From Rhodospirillales bacterium (lineage in GTDB: Bacteria > Pseudomonadota > Alphaproteobacteria > Micavibrionales > Micavibrionaceae): a stretch of DNA of 64,000 bases. The stretch spans positions 62,001 to 126,000 of the forward strand of contig JACKIT010000002.1 of the NCBI GenBank assembly GCA_020638335.1. Reading direction: 5' to 3'. Of the stretch, positions 36,794-45,368 are shown one piece after another; within the stretch, counting starts at the first letter, position 1; every line of letters starts with the position of its first letter. Under the pieces are notes generated by a model. It saw only the letters and a list, made by a program, of their open reading frames with translations, was not told the DNA's origin and searched no databases. Made by a program: the position numbers and the translations under genes.

Positions 36794-38209
36794 TAAAATC
36801 TCTTCCTCGATTTCGTGGTGATCGGTTTCGAAGCTGCGGAACAGCCCTTCGGCTTTGTGGAAGGTTTCCTGATATTCATCTTCGGGCTGTGAATCCGCGG
36901 TGACGCCGCCGCCGACCTGAAAACTCACATGTTGGCGGGCGCCGGTGCCTTCATAGACCAGCGTGCGGATGAGGATGTTGCTGTCCATCGTGCCGTCAAA
37001 TCCGACATAGCCCATGGCACCGCAATAGGGGCCGCGGCGTGAGGGTTCAAGTTCTTCGATAATTTCCATGGCGCGAATTTTGGGCGCGCCGGTGATGGAA
37101 CCGCCGGGGAAGCAAGCCTGCATCAGGTCGAGTGGGGTCTTGCCGCTTTTGAGCTGCCCGCGCACGGTGGAGACCAAATGATGAACGTTGGCGAAGGTTT
37201 CGAGCTTGCATAGCTCGCTGACCTCAATCGATTTCACTTTACAAACTTTCGATAAATCGTTGCGCAGCAAATCGACGATCATGGTGTTTTCGGCGCGGTC
37301 TTTTTCGCTGGTTTCCAGTTCTTCGCGGTATTTTTGATCGAGCGCAGTGTTGGCGATGTGGGGCCGCGTGCCTTTGATGGGGCGGGTTTCGACGCGGGTA
37401 TCCTTAACCGTCAGGAAACGTTCGGGCGAGGCGGAGGAGATTCTGATATCGCCGCAATTCATATAGCAGGCAAAGGGCGCGGCGTTGACCTCGCGTAAAT
37501 GCCGGTAATGGGCGAAGGGGCTGAAACCTGCGGGCAGGGCGGAGTCAAAGCGCTGGGAGACATTGGCCTGAAAAATATCGCCGGCCTTGATGTATTCAAT
37601 AACCTTATCAACCATATCCATGTAACTGCAGGCATCGAAGTTGGATTCCCATTCGAGATGGGTGCTTTGATAGGGTGCGTGGAGGGTTGGATGTTTGATC
37701 AGGCCCAGCACGTAGTCTTGTTTACGGCGCGCTTCGTGATAGCTGGGTGCATGGGTGATGATCCAGGCCTGGTCTTTCTGATGATCAAAAGCCAGCACCT
37801 GATCATAGATGCCCAGCGCGAGGTCGGGCATATCGGGGTTATCGGTTGCGTCTTCGGGAAGTTTTTCCAGTGTGCGGCCCAAATCATAGCCAAAATAACC
37901 GGCCAGTCCGCCCTGAAACGGGGGGAGGCCACGTACTGGCTCACTTTGCGGAACCCATTTTTTCATGCAGTCTTTGATGATTTTGAAGGGCTCGCCTTCG
38001 ATTTTTAGCTGCTCTTCCCAGTTGGTGATCTGCATCACACCGTTTTTATATTCCAGCGTTTCAATCGGGTGGGAGACGATGAAGGAGTAGCGGGCGTTTG
38101 GATGGCTCAGGTCGGCGCTGTCGAAGAGCAGGGAGTAGGGCAAATGTTCAAGGGCGCTGAACGCCTCTAGAGGATCGCGGATCGGCAGTTCCCGAATAAA
38201 AGGTGTCAT
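36782..38209 (-). CDS. pabB: Aminodeoxychorismate synthase component I
   Basis: Converts chorismate and ammonia to 4-amino-4-deoxychorismate for folate synthesis. 475 residues. EYIKAGDIFQANVSQRF, ETRPIKGTRPHIAN with the PabB-type lysine (TrpE has PIAGT), DLLRNDLSKVCKVKSIEV and CFPGGSITGAPKIRAMEIIE are clear. The PIKGT form is why I call PabB and not TrpE. Confidence 0.93.
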   Translation of the reverse strand: MTPFIRELPIRDPLEAFSALEHLPYSLLFDSADLSHPNARYSFIVSHPIETLEYKNGVMQITNWEEQLKIEGEPFKIIKDCMKKWVPQSEPVRGLPPFQGGLAGYFGYDLGRTLEKLPEDATDNPDMPDLALGIYDQVLAFDHQKDQAWIITHAPSYHEARRKQDYVLGLIKHPTLHAPYQSTHLEWESNFDACSYMDMVDKVIEYIKAGDIFQANVSQRFDSALPAGFSPFAHYRHLREVNAAPFACYMNCGDIRISSASPERFLTVKDTRVETRPIKGTRPHIANTALDQKYREELETSEKDRAENTMIVDLLRNDLSKVCKVKSIEVSELCKLETFANVHHLVSTVRGQLKSGKTPLDLMQACFPGGSITGAPKIRAMEIIEELEPSRRGPYCGAMGYVGFDGTMDSNILIRTLVYEGTGARQHVSFQVGGGVTADSQPEDEYQETFHKAEGLFRSFETDHHEIEEEILLAG

Positions 38210-38370
38210 GCGCTGGCTCCCTTCACGTAAACATATCCCTGTTGCTGGCTTCGTTTTTTGTATGGGCGTAGTGTAAACCGCATTTTATTGCACAGCAATA
38301 GTTTTAGCATTCTCCGATTCTGCGCATGAGAGAATTTCAAAGTGAAACTTATCCACATTTTCGCGGTTTT

Positions 38371-38507
38371 CGTCATTGCGAGGAGCGTCAGCGACGCGGC
38401 AATCCAAAAATTGCATCCTGACGAAAGTCAGGATCCACCGGAAGGAGATCCCAAATCAAGTTTGGGATGCATTATTACCGGATTGTTTCGCTGCACTCGC
38501 AATGACG
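38371..38507. repeat. Family-A element carrying a nested second palindrome
   Basis: Outer arms cgtcattgcgagg (38371) and ctcgcaatgacg (38507). The loop contains two small hairpins, atcctgacgaaagtcaggat and atcccaaatcaagtttggga, of the family-F type. Located in the 304-bp spacer between pabB and the DinG-like gene, which holds no gene that I can see. Confidence 0.75.
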
Positions 38508-38513
38508 GCGTGG

Positions 38514-41500
38514 TTATGTGCCTAGATGGTCCTGGATAGCGGCGGTGACCTTGGAAAGGCCTGTTTTTACTATCTCTACATTTTTGGGAAATGCGCTTTG
38601 CAGGCGGGTGGGTAGACCGGAATCAAGCATGACGAACACGCCTTTATCGCTTTCACTACGGATGAGGCGGCCAAAGGCCTGTTTGAGTTTGAGGCGGGTA
38701 ATCGTTTCATCATAGGCGCGCCCGCCGAAAGCCTCACGCCTTGCCTTGTGCAATATGGTCGGGCGCGGCCACGGTACGCGGTCAAAGACAATCAGGCGCA
38801 GGGCGTTGCCGGGTACATCGACGCCGTCGCGGATGGCATCTGTGCCGAGCAGGCAGGCGTGTTCATCTTCGCGGAACATATCGACCAGTGTGCCGGTGTC
38901 GATTTCATCGATATGTTGGGCGTAAAGCGGTAGGCCGGCATTTTCCAGCTCCCCTGCGATGCGCGCCTGCACTGCGCGCAGGCGCGAGATGGCGGTGAAC
39001 AGGCCCAGTGCCCCGCCGCCTGCGGCCTTGAACAGAGCGCGATAGGCTCCGGCGACTTGGTCAAGATTGTGTTTGTTGACATCATTGATGACAAAAATTT
39101 TGGTCTGATTTGCGTAATCAAATGGTGAGGCGAAGCTGTGGGTTTTTGCGCCGGGATTGAGATAGGCTGCGCCGGTGCGTTTCAAGGCACTGGTCCAATC
39201 GGCTTGATCTTCCTGTGAGGAATCGCGCAAAGTGGCGGAGGTTACTGCCATACCGTGGATGTGAGGCCGGATGCTGGAGGCGAAGGGCTGCATCGGGTCG
39301 ATATGGTGGCGGTAGAGGCCGACATCGACGGCGTGTCCATCAACGCGCTCGATTTCCATCCAGTCGATGAACTGTGTGGCCGATTCTAAACCCTCCCCCT
39401 TTTGGGGGGAGGGACGGGGTGGGGGGCTTCCCAAGTGATTTATAATTGTTTGTAAAACACCGTCCGTATTTTGCAGAACTTCGTTATTCCAGAATCTCAA
39501 CACCCGATAGCCTTTTGATTGAAGATAGGCGGTGCGGGTTTGATCGTATTGTCCCTGCTCGCTATGCTGACCACCGTCAATTTCGATGATCAGTTTCTTT
39601 TCAGGGCATGCAAAATCAGTAATGTAATTGTCAATCGGATGTTGTCGGCGGAATTTTACGCCAAGCTGTTTATGGTTGAGGTTTAACCAGAGGTTTTCCT
39701 CTGCTTGCGTTAAGTTTTTCCGCAGTTGCTGAGATTTTTCGATCATGTCATGAGACGCATTTTGATGGAAATGTTCCCCACCCTCGCTGCACTCTGCCCT
39801 CCCCCTTGGAGAGGGAGGGCCGTTGGTGTCAAGGTTTTCGAGCATGGCGATCCAGGCTTGCAGGGTGAGGGTGGCGCGGCGCTGGAGAGAAGCGCTGAGC
39901 GCTTCGAGGCGTTTGCGGGTGTCGGCGTCGAGGAGGCCTTCATCATTGGCGAGTTTCTTTTGGAAAATGCGCGCAAGGCTTTGCATCGGTTTTTGCAGAT
40001 CCGCCAGTGCGGTTTTGAGCTTATGTGCGGCTGTGAGCACATCAGGATCTATCGGGAAAAGTTCAGTTTCGAGGGAATATGGCCCGTCTCTTCCATCGGC
40101 GCGGGCGTGGACCTGCTTATAAATTTGTGCGAGGAATTGTTCGGTGGGGCCGGAAGGGAATCCATCGCGCAGGCGCCGGGTCCATCCATCCATCGGCAAG
40201 CATTCGGCGGCGTTTAAGATTTTGCGCAGCAGCTCTTCGGCTTCTTGCATGCCTTCAGTTAAATCTTCGGCTCGGCGTTTGAGGCCGCGGGCGCGGCTGG
40301 CGCGGCGTCCGCTTTCATTGCCCAAAATCCATCTTCGCAGGTCGCGGGTTTCGCGGGCAGTGAGGTGAGCTGCAAAGGCGCTGTCGGCGGCATCGAAAAG
40401 ATGGTGGCCCTCATCGAAGACATAGCGCGTTGGCATGTCCTCGCCGGAGGTGGCGAGCGCGGCGGAGATCATGACCAGCGCGTGGTTGGCGACAACGATG
40501 CGGGCGTGGGCGGCGCTACGCACAGAGCGTTCGACGAAGCATTTGTGGTAATGATCGCAAGCGGAATAGATGCATTCGCCGCGGCGGTCGGCGAGCACGG
40601 CGCTGTGGCGATAACCGAGGAGGCCGGAGAGCCAGCCGGGGTAATCGCTACCAGTGAGATCACCGTCTTTGGTGGCTGCGGTCCAGCGGGCCATGATGCC
40701 GGCGGCAATAGCGGCATCGGGGTGTTTGGCAAGCGCAGCTCCGGCGGCGGCTTCTTCGAGATTGAGCAGGCAGAGGTAGTTTTCGCGGCCCTTACGGGTG
40801 GCGACATGCACAGCTTTGAGCTCAGGGTTGGGGTAGAGGCGATCGAGTTCCTGATCAATCTGGCGCTGGAGGTTTTTGGTGTAGGTCGATATCCAGACGG
40901 TGCCTTGGTTTTTTTCGGCCCAGACGCTGGCTGGGGCGAGGTATCCGAGGGTTTTTCCGACGCCGGTGCCTGCTTCGGCGAGGATGATGTGGGGGATATT
41001 TTTGTCGCCTATTATAAAACGGTCCCCTCCCCCTTGAGGGGGAGGGTTAGGGTGGGGGTGTTCGATATTGTTAGATTCAACACCCTCCCCCTTGCCCCCT
41101 CCCTCAAGGGAGGGGGGGCTCGTTTTAGTTTGAGTTGAAGGCGGTGTAAATGCCTTGGCAATCATGCTGGCGTAGTCTATCTGCTCTTCGCGTTTTTCGG
41201 CTTCGGGGCCGAGGAGTCTGATCAGGCGCTCGCGCGCTTCGTCTTCGGTTACGCCGTGGTGAGAGGCAGGTGGAGGAGGGGCTTCTTCGGCCCATTCGGG
41301 CAGGTTTTTCCAGATGTTTAATCCGGTTTTTGAATTGACGGGCACGGCTTCGTCATAGGTTTCGCCGAGTGCTGAAAATACGAACGGCGTCCATGCCCAG
41401 CCTTTGCCGTTCAGGCCCATGACGCGGGCGATTTCGAGCACCATATTTTTCCCTCCCCCTTGAGGGGGAGGGTTAGGGTGGGGGTGTTCGGTATTGTAAG

Positions 41501-41945
41501 ATTCAACACCATCCCCCCTACCCCCTCCCTCAAGGGAGAGGGGGCGTTTAAAATTTTCTTGACGCAGATCGCCGAGTAGGGCGCGGGTGATATCGAGCAG
41601 GCTCATTGGCGCGTCGTCAAGGCTGGTCGGTTTGGCTAGCCCCAGTGTCTTGCACAGGCCATTGATGGTTGGGGTTGAAAAGGTCGCCGGGTGGACAAAG
41701 GCAAAGAGTTCGAGCACGTCAAAGGTGGCGAATTGCACGTCATTGCCAAGTCTGGCACGGCAAAAGGGCGCGTGGCAGACAAGGACCGGTTTTTTATGGA
41801 TGAGGGCGGCAGCTTGGGCATGGGGCAGCGTTTTAAGCTCGCCGTCATTGCTGAGCATATAAGCTGCCCGCGCATTCACGCACAGCGCTGGAATATCAGG
41901 CAGGGTGATGGTGGTTGAAGGCGCTGGTGCGGTTTCAGGAATCAT
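38514..41945 (-). CDS. DinG/Rad3-type ATP-dependent helicase with in-frame insertions including a DUF559 domain
   Basis: 1143 residues; about 930 after removing foreign segments. Superfamily 2 iron-sulfur helicase: Walker A in ILAEAGTGVGKTLGYLAP, an Fe-S cysteine set (NYLCLLNLEE, ECIYSACDHYHKCFVERS), DEGH box in YVFDEGHHLFDAADSAFAAH and late motifs DAIRDGVDVPGNALRLIVFD and KLKQAFGRLIRSESD. Family-B inserts occupy about residues 133-166 and 276-308, the second close before Walker A. Residues about 707-852 are a complete DUF559 nuclease-like domain with family-B flanks, placed before FIDWMEIERVDG. The frame is open throughout. Expected role is DNA repair unwinding. Whether the protein still works is unknown. 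Confidence 0.9.
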   Translation of the reverse strand: MIPETAPAPSTTITLPDIPALCVNARAAYMLSNDGELKTLPHAQAAALIHKKPVLVCHAPFCRARLGNDVQFATFDVLELFAFVHPATFSTPTINGLCKTLGLAKPTSLDDAPMSLLDITRALLGDLRQENFKRPLSLEGGGRGDGVESYNTEHPHPNPPPQGGGKNMVLEIARVMGLNGKGWAWTPFVFSALGETYDEAVPVNSKTGLNIWKNLPEWAEEAPPPPASHHGVTEDEARERLIRLLGPEAEKREEQIDYASMIAKAFTPPSTQTKTSPPSLEGGGKGEGVESNNIEHPHPNPPPQGGGDRFIIGDKNIPHIILAEAGTGVGKTLGYLAPASVWAEKNQGTVWISTYTKNLQRQIDQELDRLYPNPELKAVHVATRKGRENYLCLLNLEEAAAGAALAKHPDAAIAAGIMARWTAATKDGDLTGSDYPGWLSGLLGYRHSAVLADRRGECIYSACDHYHKCFVERSVRSAAHARIVVANHALVMISAALATSGEDMPTRYVFDEGHHLFDAADSAFAAHLTARETRDLRRWILGNESGRRASRARGLKRRAEDLTEGMQEAEELLRKILNAAECLPMDGWTRRLRDGFPSGPTEQFLAQIYKQVHARADGRDGPYSLETELFPIDPDVLTAAHKLKTALADLQKPMQSLARIFQKKLANDEGLLDADTRKRLEALSASLQRRATLTLQAWIAMLENLDTNGPPSPRGRAECSEGGEHFHQNASHDMIEKSQQLRKNLTQAEENLWLNLNHKQLGVKFRRQHPIDNYITDFACPEKKLIIEIDGGQHSEQGQYDQTRTAYLQSKGYRVLRFWNNEVLQNTDGVLQTIINHLGSPPPRPSPQKGEGLESATQFIDWMEIERVDGHAVDVGLYRHHIDPMQPFASSIRPHIHGMAVTSATLRDSSQEDQADWTSALKRTGAAYLNPGAKTHSFASPFDYANQTKIFVINDVNKHNLDQVAGAYRALFKAAGGGALGLFTAISRLRAVQARIAGELENAGLPLYAQHIDEIDTGTLVDMFREDEHACLLGTDAIRDGVDVPGNALRLIVFDRVPWPRPTILHKARREAFGGRAYDETITRLKLKQAFGRLIRSESDKGVFVMLDSGLPTRLQSAFPKNVEIVKTGLSKVTAAIQDHLGT
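39390..39828 (-). mobile_element. DUF559 endonuclease-like domain with family-B ends, inserted in the helicase gene
   Basis: Left boundary 39390-39432 (ccctcccccttttgggggga) and right boundary 39777-39828 (tgccctcccccttggagagg) are family-B arms. Between them, on the coding strand from an internal ATG at 39746, are about 105 codons of DUF559: LRKNLTQAEENLWLNLN, GVKFRRQHPIDNYITDFAC, KKLIIEIDGGQHSEQGQYD and GYRVLRFWNNEVLQNTDGV. The D...E-x-D pattern is the Vsr/PD-(D/E)XK-like catalytic set. No intein splice residues (Cys/Ser first, His-Asn last) are seen, so splicing is not expected. Confidence 0.85.
41022..41120. repeat. Family-B element inside the DinG-like gene (near Walker A)
   Basis: Arms cccctcccccttgaggggga and tcccccttgccccctccctc with agggagggggg; translated on the minus strand as SPPSLEGGGKGEGVESNN followed by HPHPNPPPQGGG. 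Nearly identical to the copy at 41448-41550. Confidence 0.85.
41448..41550. repeat. Family-B element inside the DinG-like gene (N-terminal)
   Basis: Same sequence type as 41022-41120, translated as PLSLEGGGRGDGVESYN then HPHPNPPPQGGG. Arms ccctcccccttgagggggag and ccccctccctcaagggagag. Confidence 0.85.
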
Positions 41946-41960
41946 AACTCTACATTAAAC

Positions 41961-42055
41961 ATCATTGCGAGGAAGGCAAAGCCTGACGACGCAATCCGGT
42001 GCAAAAGAGTAATTTTCTGGATTGCTTCACCGCCGTTGGCGGTTCGCAATGACAT
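41961..42055. repeat. Family-A element upstream of the DinG-like gene
   Basis: atcattgcgaggaaggc pairs with gttcgcaatgac; inner gacgcaatccgg and ctggattgcttc. Intergenic; it lies in or near the helicase promoter region. Confidence 0.75.
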
Positions 42056-42156
42056 CAGATTATTTTCCGATGACCGGTCGCTGTGTTCTGATTCGGATGC
42101 GCGGCAAGAAGGACTACCACCCCCTTAAGATCCTGTTCATTAGGCTTCGTTATGGG

Positions 42157-42699
42157 TTATGGTTGTGGCACTTCTGGTGCCTGGAAAACACCGATCGTAT
42201 GGGAGAGGTTTGTTTCACCTTTTATAAATGCATCATTTTGTTCTTCAGAAAGATTGCTGTTATTTAAATTGTTAATAACACCTTGAGCATATTGAGTTGG
42301 ATCTATTCCCTCCTTGAAATCTTCATCTTCGTAGTATGAATAACCGGCGTTTTTGAAATCTAGCGTAATGTTTCCATTTTGGTCTAGCGTGCCATTAACT
42401 TCCAGAAATAGTGTGCCTTCGCCTTGTTCCGGATCTCGGATTGCAAAATCTACTTTGATATCTCCCGGAGCCAATTCTCCGTCTTTTTGTGCCAATTCTA
42501 CGGCTGCTTTGATGCCTTCTGTGATGTCGTTTTCCATTCTTGCGCCATCGCCTTCGAGGCCCTCATAATTATTTTCGATTACACCTACGATTTCTCTGGC
42601 AAAACTTGATGGACTTAGGCGGTCTTCTGATTCTTGGGTGATGAGTGCAGAGGCTTTTGTTTGTGCTGTTTCTGCAATTTCCGGTCCGTTCTGTGCCAT
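42157..42699 (-). CDS. Unknown acidic 180-aa protein
   Basis: Starts MAQNGPEIAETAQTKASALI with agagga upstream. Strongly acidic, with a beta-rich middle (DIKVDFAIRDPEQGEGTLFL, then EVNGTLDQNGNITLDF). No signal peptide or cysteines. It lies between the helicase gene start and a degraded second copy of that start. No family recognised. Confidence 0.55.
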   Translation of the reverse strand: MAQNGPEIAETAQTKASALITQESEDRLSPSSFAREIVGVIENNYEGLEGDGARMENDITEGIKAAVELAQKDGELAPGDIKVDFAIRDPEQGEGTLFLEVNGTLDQNGNITLDFKNAGYSYYEDEDFKEGIDPTQYAQGVINNLNNSNLSEEQNDAFIKGETNLSHTIGVFQAPEVPQP

Positions 42700-42813
42700 T
42701 TTTATATCCTCTGTTTGCCATAATTTTTTAGATCACTGGATAATTTTGGCAGAGGAGTATTAAAAAAATATTAATTATGGAAATTTAAGGGGGGGGGCGG
42801 AGTAGTGCAGATG

Positions 42814-42861
42814 GCGCTGGAATATCGGGCATGGTGAGGGTGGTTGCGGACGATGGCGCGG
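42814..42861 (-). pseudogene. Remnant of a second DinG-like gene start
   Basis: 48 bases match 41885-41932 at 40 positions in the same orientation. On the minus strand it reads APSSATTLTMPDIPAP against APSTTITLPDIPAL of the intact helicase. The frame stops soon after, in a G-run. It is a short fossil of a duplication. The rest of the 310-bp spacer 42700-43009 shows nothing I can name. Confidence 0.6.
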
Positions 42862-43009
42862 GGTGATTCGGCCTAGGATAGGGTTAGCATTTTCAAACTA
42901 ACTATTTCCAAAACCCCGATTTTTGTACGCAAAAAGCCTCTGATAAAGCCTTCCTTAATGGTTTTTCTGTAAAATTGTGGTGAATTTGAGTAAAAAGAAA
43001 AGCGGCTAT

Positions 43010-44161
43010 ATGGGTTTTTGGGATTTCGGAAAAGAGAGCGGGCACGACGTGATTGTAAGACAACCCAGTCTTGCGGGTCGTTTTGCCGATGTCGGGATTC
43101 CTGAACGAACACAAACTCAAAATATATATGTTTCTCCACAAACGCAGCAAAGCATCGACCAGCTCGATCCAAAATTGCTTGGTGTAGCCGCAGAGATTTC
43201 CGGCGCGGATAATGTGATTTTTGTTTCGGATGATGATATTCGTCCGGAAATTGAGAAAATTGATGCTCAGCGTTACGGTACTTCTAATATTTTGCATGGC
43301 GATGATTATGCGCATTACGGAGAGGCCTTTGATGCTTTTCGTACCGGGTTTAAAGATGCACCACCAATCATAGTTCCGAAGTCTGCACAGCATGCTTATA
43401 ACGAAGATGCCTCGGCGCAGATCTATCATCATGAGAATGGTCAGTCTTATTGTGTGATCACTTTACCGCGTATGGACGATACTGCGGATAGTTATTTTCG
43501 GCGCGTGGGTGGGGTGAAGGGCTTTACCAAGACACCTGATGGCGAGTTGGTTAAAACACAGATCAATATTCCTGAAAGCGAAGCTCTTGATAAGGCGGTG
43601 GTTGCGGAAGGAATTCTTCATGAAGCGGCACATTGCGGGCTTCAACATCCTGATATTGAGCGTACGACGCCTGAGGTTTTGAATGAAGAACAGGAGGCGG
43701 ATGCTGTTGGTCATGAAGTTGTTCAATATGTGTTTCCCGATGTTGGCACTGAATCGGCCCAAGTGACGCGAGATGCCCGTGCCTTTGGGGCTATTGCTTT
43801 GGATGATCCTGATCATGCGGGGAATATGGATTTGCATTTTGATTCGTCTGTTTCGCCTGAAGATCAGGTCGCTGGGCATCGGCATGTTCATGATGCTGTG
43901 GTCGATAAGGTTGCAGAGATGGTTTCGACAGATCGTCATGAAGCACGTGAGCTTTTAAATTCTGATCCCCAATTGATGCATTCGACACTAGATCAGATGA
44001 ATCAGGAAGGTGCATTTTTGGGCAATAAAGCGGCTCAAGCCTATGTTGATAGTTATCTGGATGTGGGGCAACGGCGGGTCCCTGAATATGTGGGGGTGCA
44101 GCCAAAGAGTACTCCTGATGCTTCGCCGGCTCCTGTGCCGGTCACACCCGGTGGTTCTTAA
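43010..44161 (+). CDS. Putative zincin-type metallopeptidase of unknown family
   Basis: 383 residues from MGFWDFGKESGHDVIVRQ; a GTG at 42977 would add 11 residues. Residues about 199-235 read GILHEAAHCGLQHPD then NEEQEADAVGHEVV: an HExxH zinc motif (H204, E205, H208) followed 20 residues later by E-x-D, like ImmA/IrrE- or M48-type zincins. The remainder is not recognised. No signal peptide; Pro-rich tail (SPAPVPVTPGGS). The substrate is unknown, and a developmental or effector protease is only one possibility. Confidence 0.6.
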   Translation: MGFWDFGKESGHDVIVRQPSLAGRFADVGIPERTQTQNIYVSPQTQQSIDQLDPKLLGVAAEISGADNVIFVSDDDIRPEIEKIDAQRYGTSNILHGDDYAHYGEAFDAFRTGFKDAPPIIVPKSAQHAYNEDASAQIYHHENGQSYCVITLPRMDDTADSYFRRVGGVKGFTKTPDGELVKTQINIPESEALDKAVVAEGILHEAAHCGLQHPDIERTTPEVLNEEQEADAVGHEVVQYVFPDVGTESAQVTRDARAFGAIALDDPDHAGNMDLHFDSSVSPEDQVAGHRHVHDAVVDKVAEMVSTDRHEARELLNSDPQLMHSTLDQMNQEGAFLGNKAAQAYVDSYLDVGQRRVPEYVGVQPKSTPDASPAPVPVTPGGS

Positions 44162-44168
44162 GAAAAGC

Positions 44169-45305
44169 CTATATTTTAGGCGGGACAAAAATTTCTGCGG
44201 CTTCGCCGGGCAGGGATTCCAGGTAAATTGATTGTGATGGGAAGGCGAAGCCGGTGCCGGCTTTGTCCTCGACGATTTGTTTAATGGCGAGTGCGAAGTC
44301 TTCCTTGACGGCCAGCCATTCGCCCCAGTCTGTCGTCTTGGTAAAGCAATAGACGAGGAAATCGATGGAGGAGTTGTTGAAGCTATCGACGCGGACGAAG
44401 GTTGAAACTTCGTCGGGCTTGGCGAAGGCGTCGTTTTGCATGATGTAATCCATTACGCCGTCGCGGATGATCTGGAGTTGTTCAACGCTGGTGCGGTATT
44501 CGACGCCGATCGCCCATTTGATGCGGCGGTGGGTCATGCGGGAAAAGTTGGTGACCACGGCATCGGAGAGGTTTGAGTTCGGGACATGGACCGGGGCTTT
44601 GTCAAAGCGACGAACCTTGGTCGAGCGAAAGCCGATATCTTCGACTGTGCCTTCGACGATGCCGTCGACCAAAATCCATTCGCCGGGGTGAAAGCGTTTT
44701 TCGGCGATAATCGTTATGCCACCGATCAAGTTTTTGAATAAATCTTGCGCGCCGAGTGCGACGGCGGCGCCAAACAGGCCGAGACCGGCAAGGAGCGGGC
44801 CGACGGCGATGCCCCAGATTTCAAGGATAACAGCGGCGCCGATAAAGACGATCAGGACTTTGAGCGCCTTGAAAATCCATTGCATCATTGCGCGGGTGAG
44901 GAGCTTTTCGAGCTTTTTTACGCCGTGGCTTAGGGGATCAGCAGCGCGGTGCAAGGCCCAGAAGATCGTAAAGGCGATGAGGGAGCGTTCGACGCGCATG
45001 ACAAATTCGTTGGCTTCGTCACTCAGTTCTAGATACTGGCTGGCGAAAAAAATACCGAGAATAACGGGGATGAACTTGATCGGCGGGATGAGCGCATCGA
45101 CGATTTTATCATCCAGTTTGGTTGTAGATTTTGTGGCCCAGTCGTGGAGCTTGGCCAGGACGAATTTGCTGAATATGCCGCGGATGAACAAAAAGCCGAG
45201 TAAGATCCCCAATGCGATGATGATTGAGCTAATATTGATGCCCATAAAACCGTGTGTCCAAACATCAACCACCATGTTTTTGAGTTCGTCCAGATTTTTG
45301 TCCAT
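44169..45305 (-). CDS. Mechanosensitive ion channel, MscS family
   Basis: 378 residues from the ATG at 45305 (MDKNLDELKNMVVDVWTHG), chosen because aaaggagcgg precedes it. About four membrane segments, then the pore helix GPLLAGLGLFGAAVALGAQD and the following LFKNLIGGITIIAEKRFHPG and DIGFRSTKVRRFDKAPVHVP typical of MscS. It relieves turgor on osmotic downshift. Confidence 0.92.
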   Translation of the reverse strand: MDKNLDELKNMVVDVWTHGFMGINISSIIIALGILLGFLFIRGIFSKFVLAKLHDWATKSTTKLDDKIVDALIPPIKFIPVILGIFFASQYLELSDEANEFVMRVERSLIAFTIFWALHRAADPLSHGVKKLEKLLTRAMMQWIFKALKVLIVFIGAAVILEIWGIAVGPLLAGLGLFGAAVALGAQDLFKNLIGGITIIAEKRFHPGEWILVDGIVEGTVEDIGFRSTKVRRFDKAPVHVPNSNLSDAVVTNFSRMTHRRIKWAIGVEYRTSVEQLQIIRDGVMDYIMQNDAFAKPDEVSTFVRVDSFNNSSIDFLVYCFTKTTDWGEWLAVKEDFALAIKQIVEDKAGTGFAFPSQSIYLESLPGEAAEIFVPPKI

Positions 45306-45368
45306 TGATTTTGCCGCTCCTTTGACAATATTGTCGTTCTTCAATGAGTTTTGACCCTAGGATATAGC

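Noticed and set aside
39390..39828. Intein in the DinG-like helicase
   Set aside because: No first Cys/Ser, no block B Thr-x-x-His and no terminal His-Asn; the segment is DUF559 with palindromic flanks.
40365..41138. 257-codon plus frame opposite the helicase gene
   Set aside because: Complement of helicase coding sequence; no ribosome site and no recognisable motifs.
42902..43432. 176-codon minus frame overlapping the zincin-like gene start
   Set aside because: Overlaps the plus gene with an HExxH motif and has no start signal or motif of its own.
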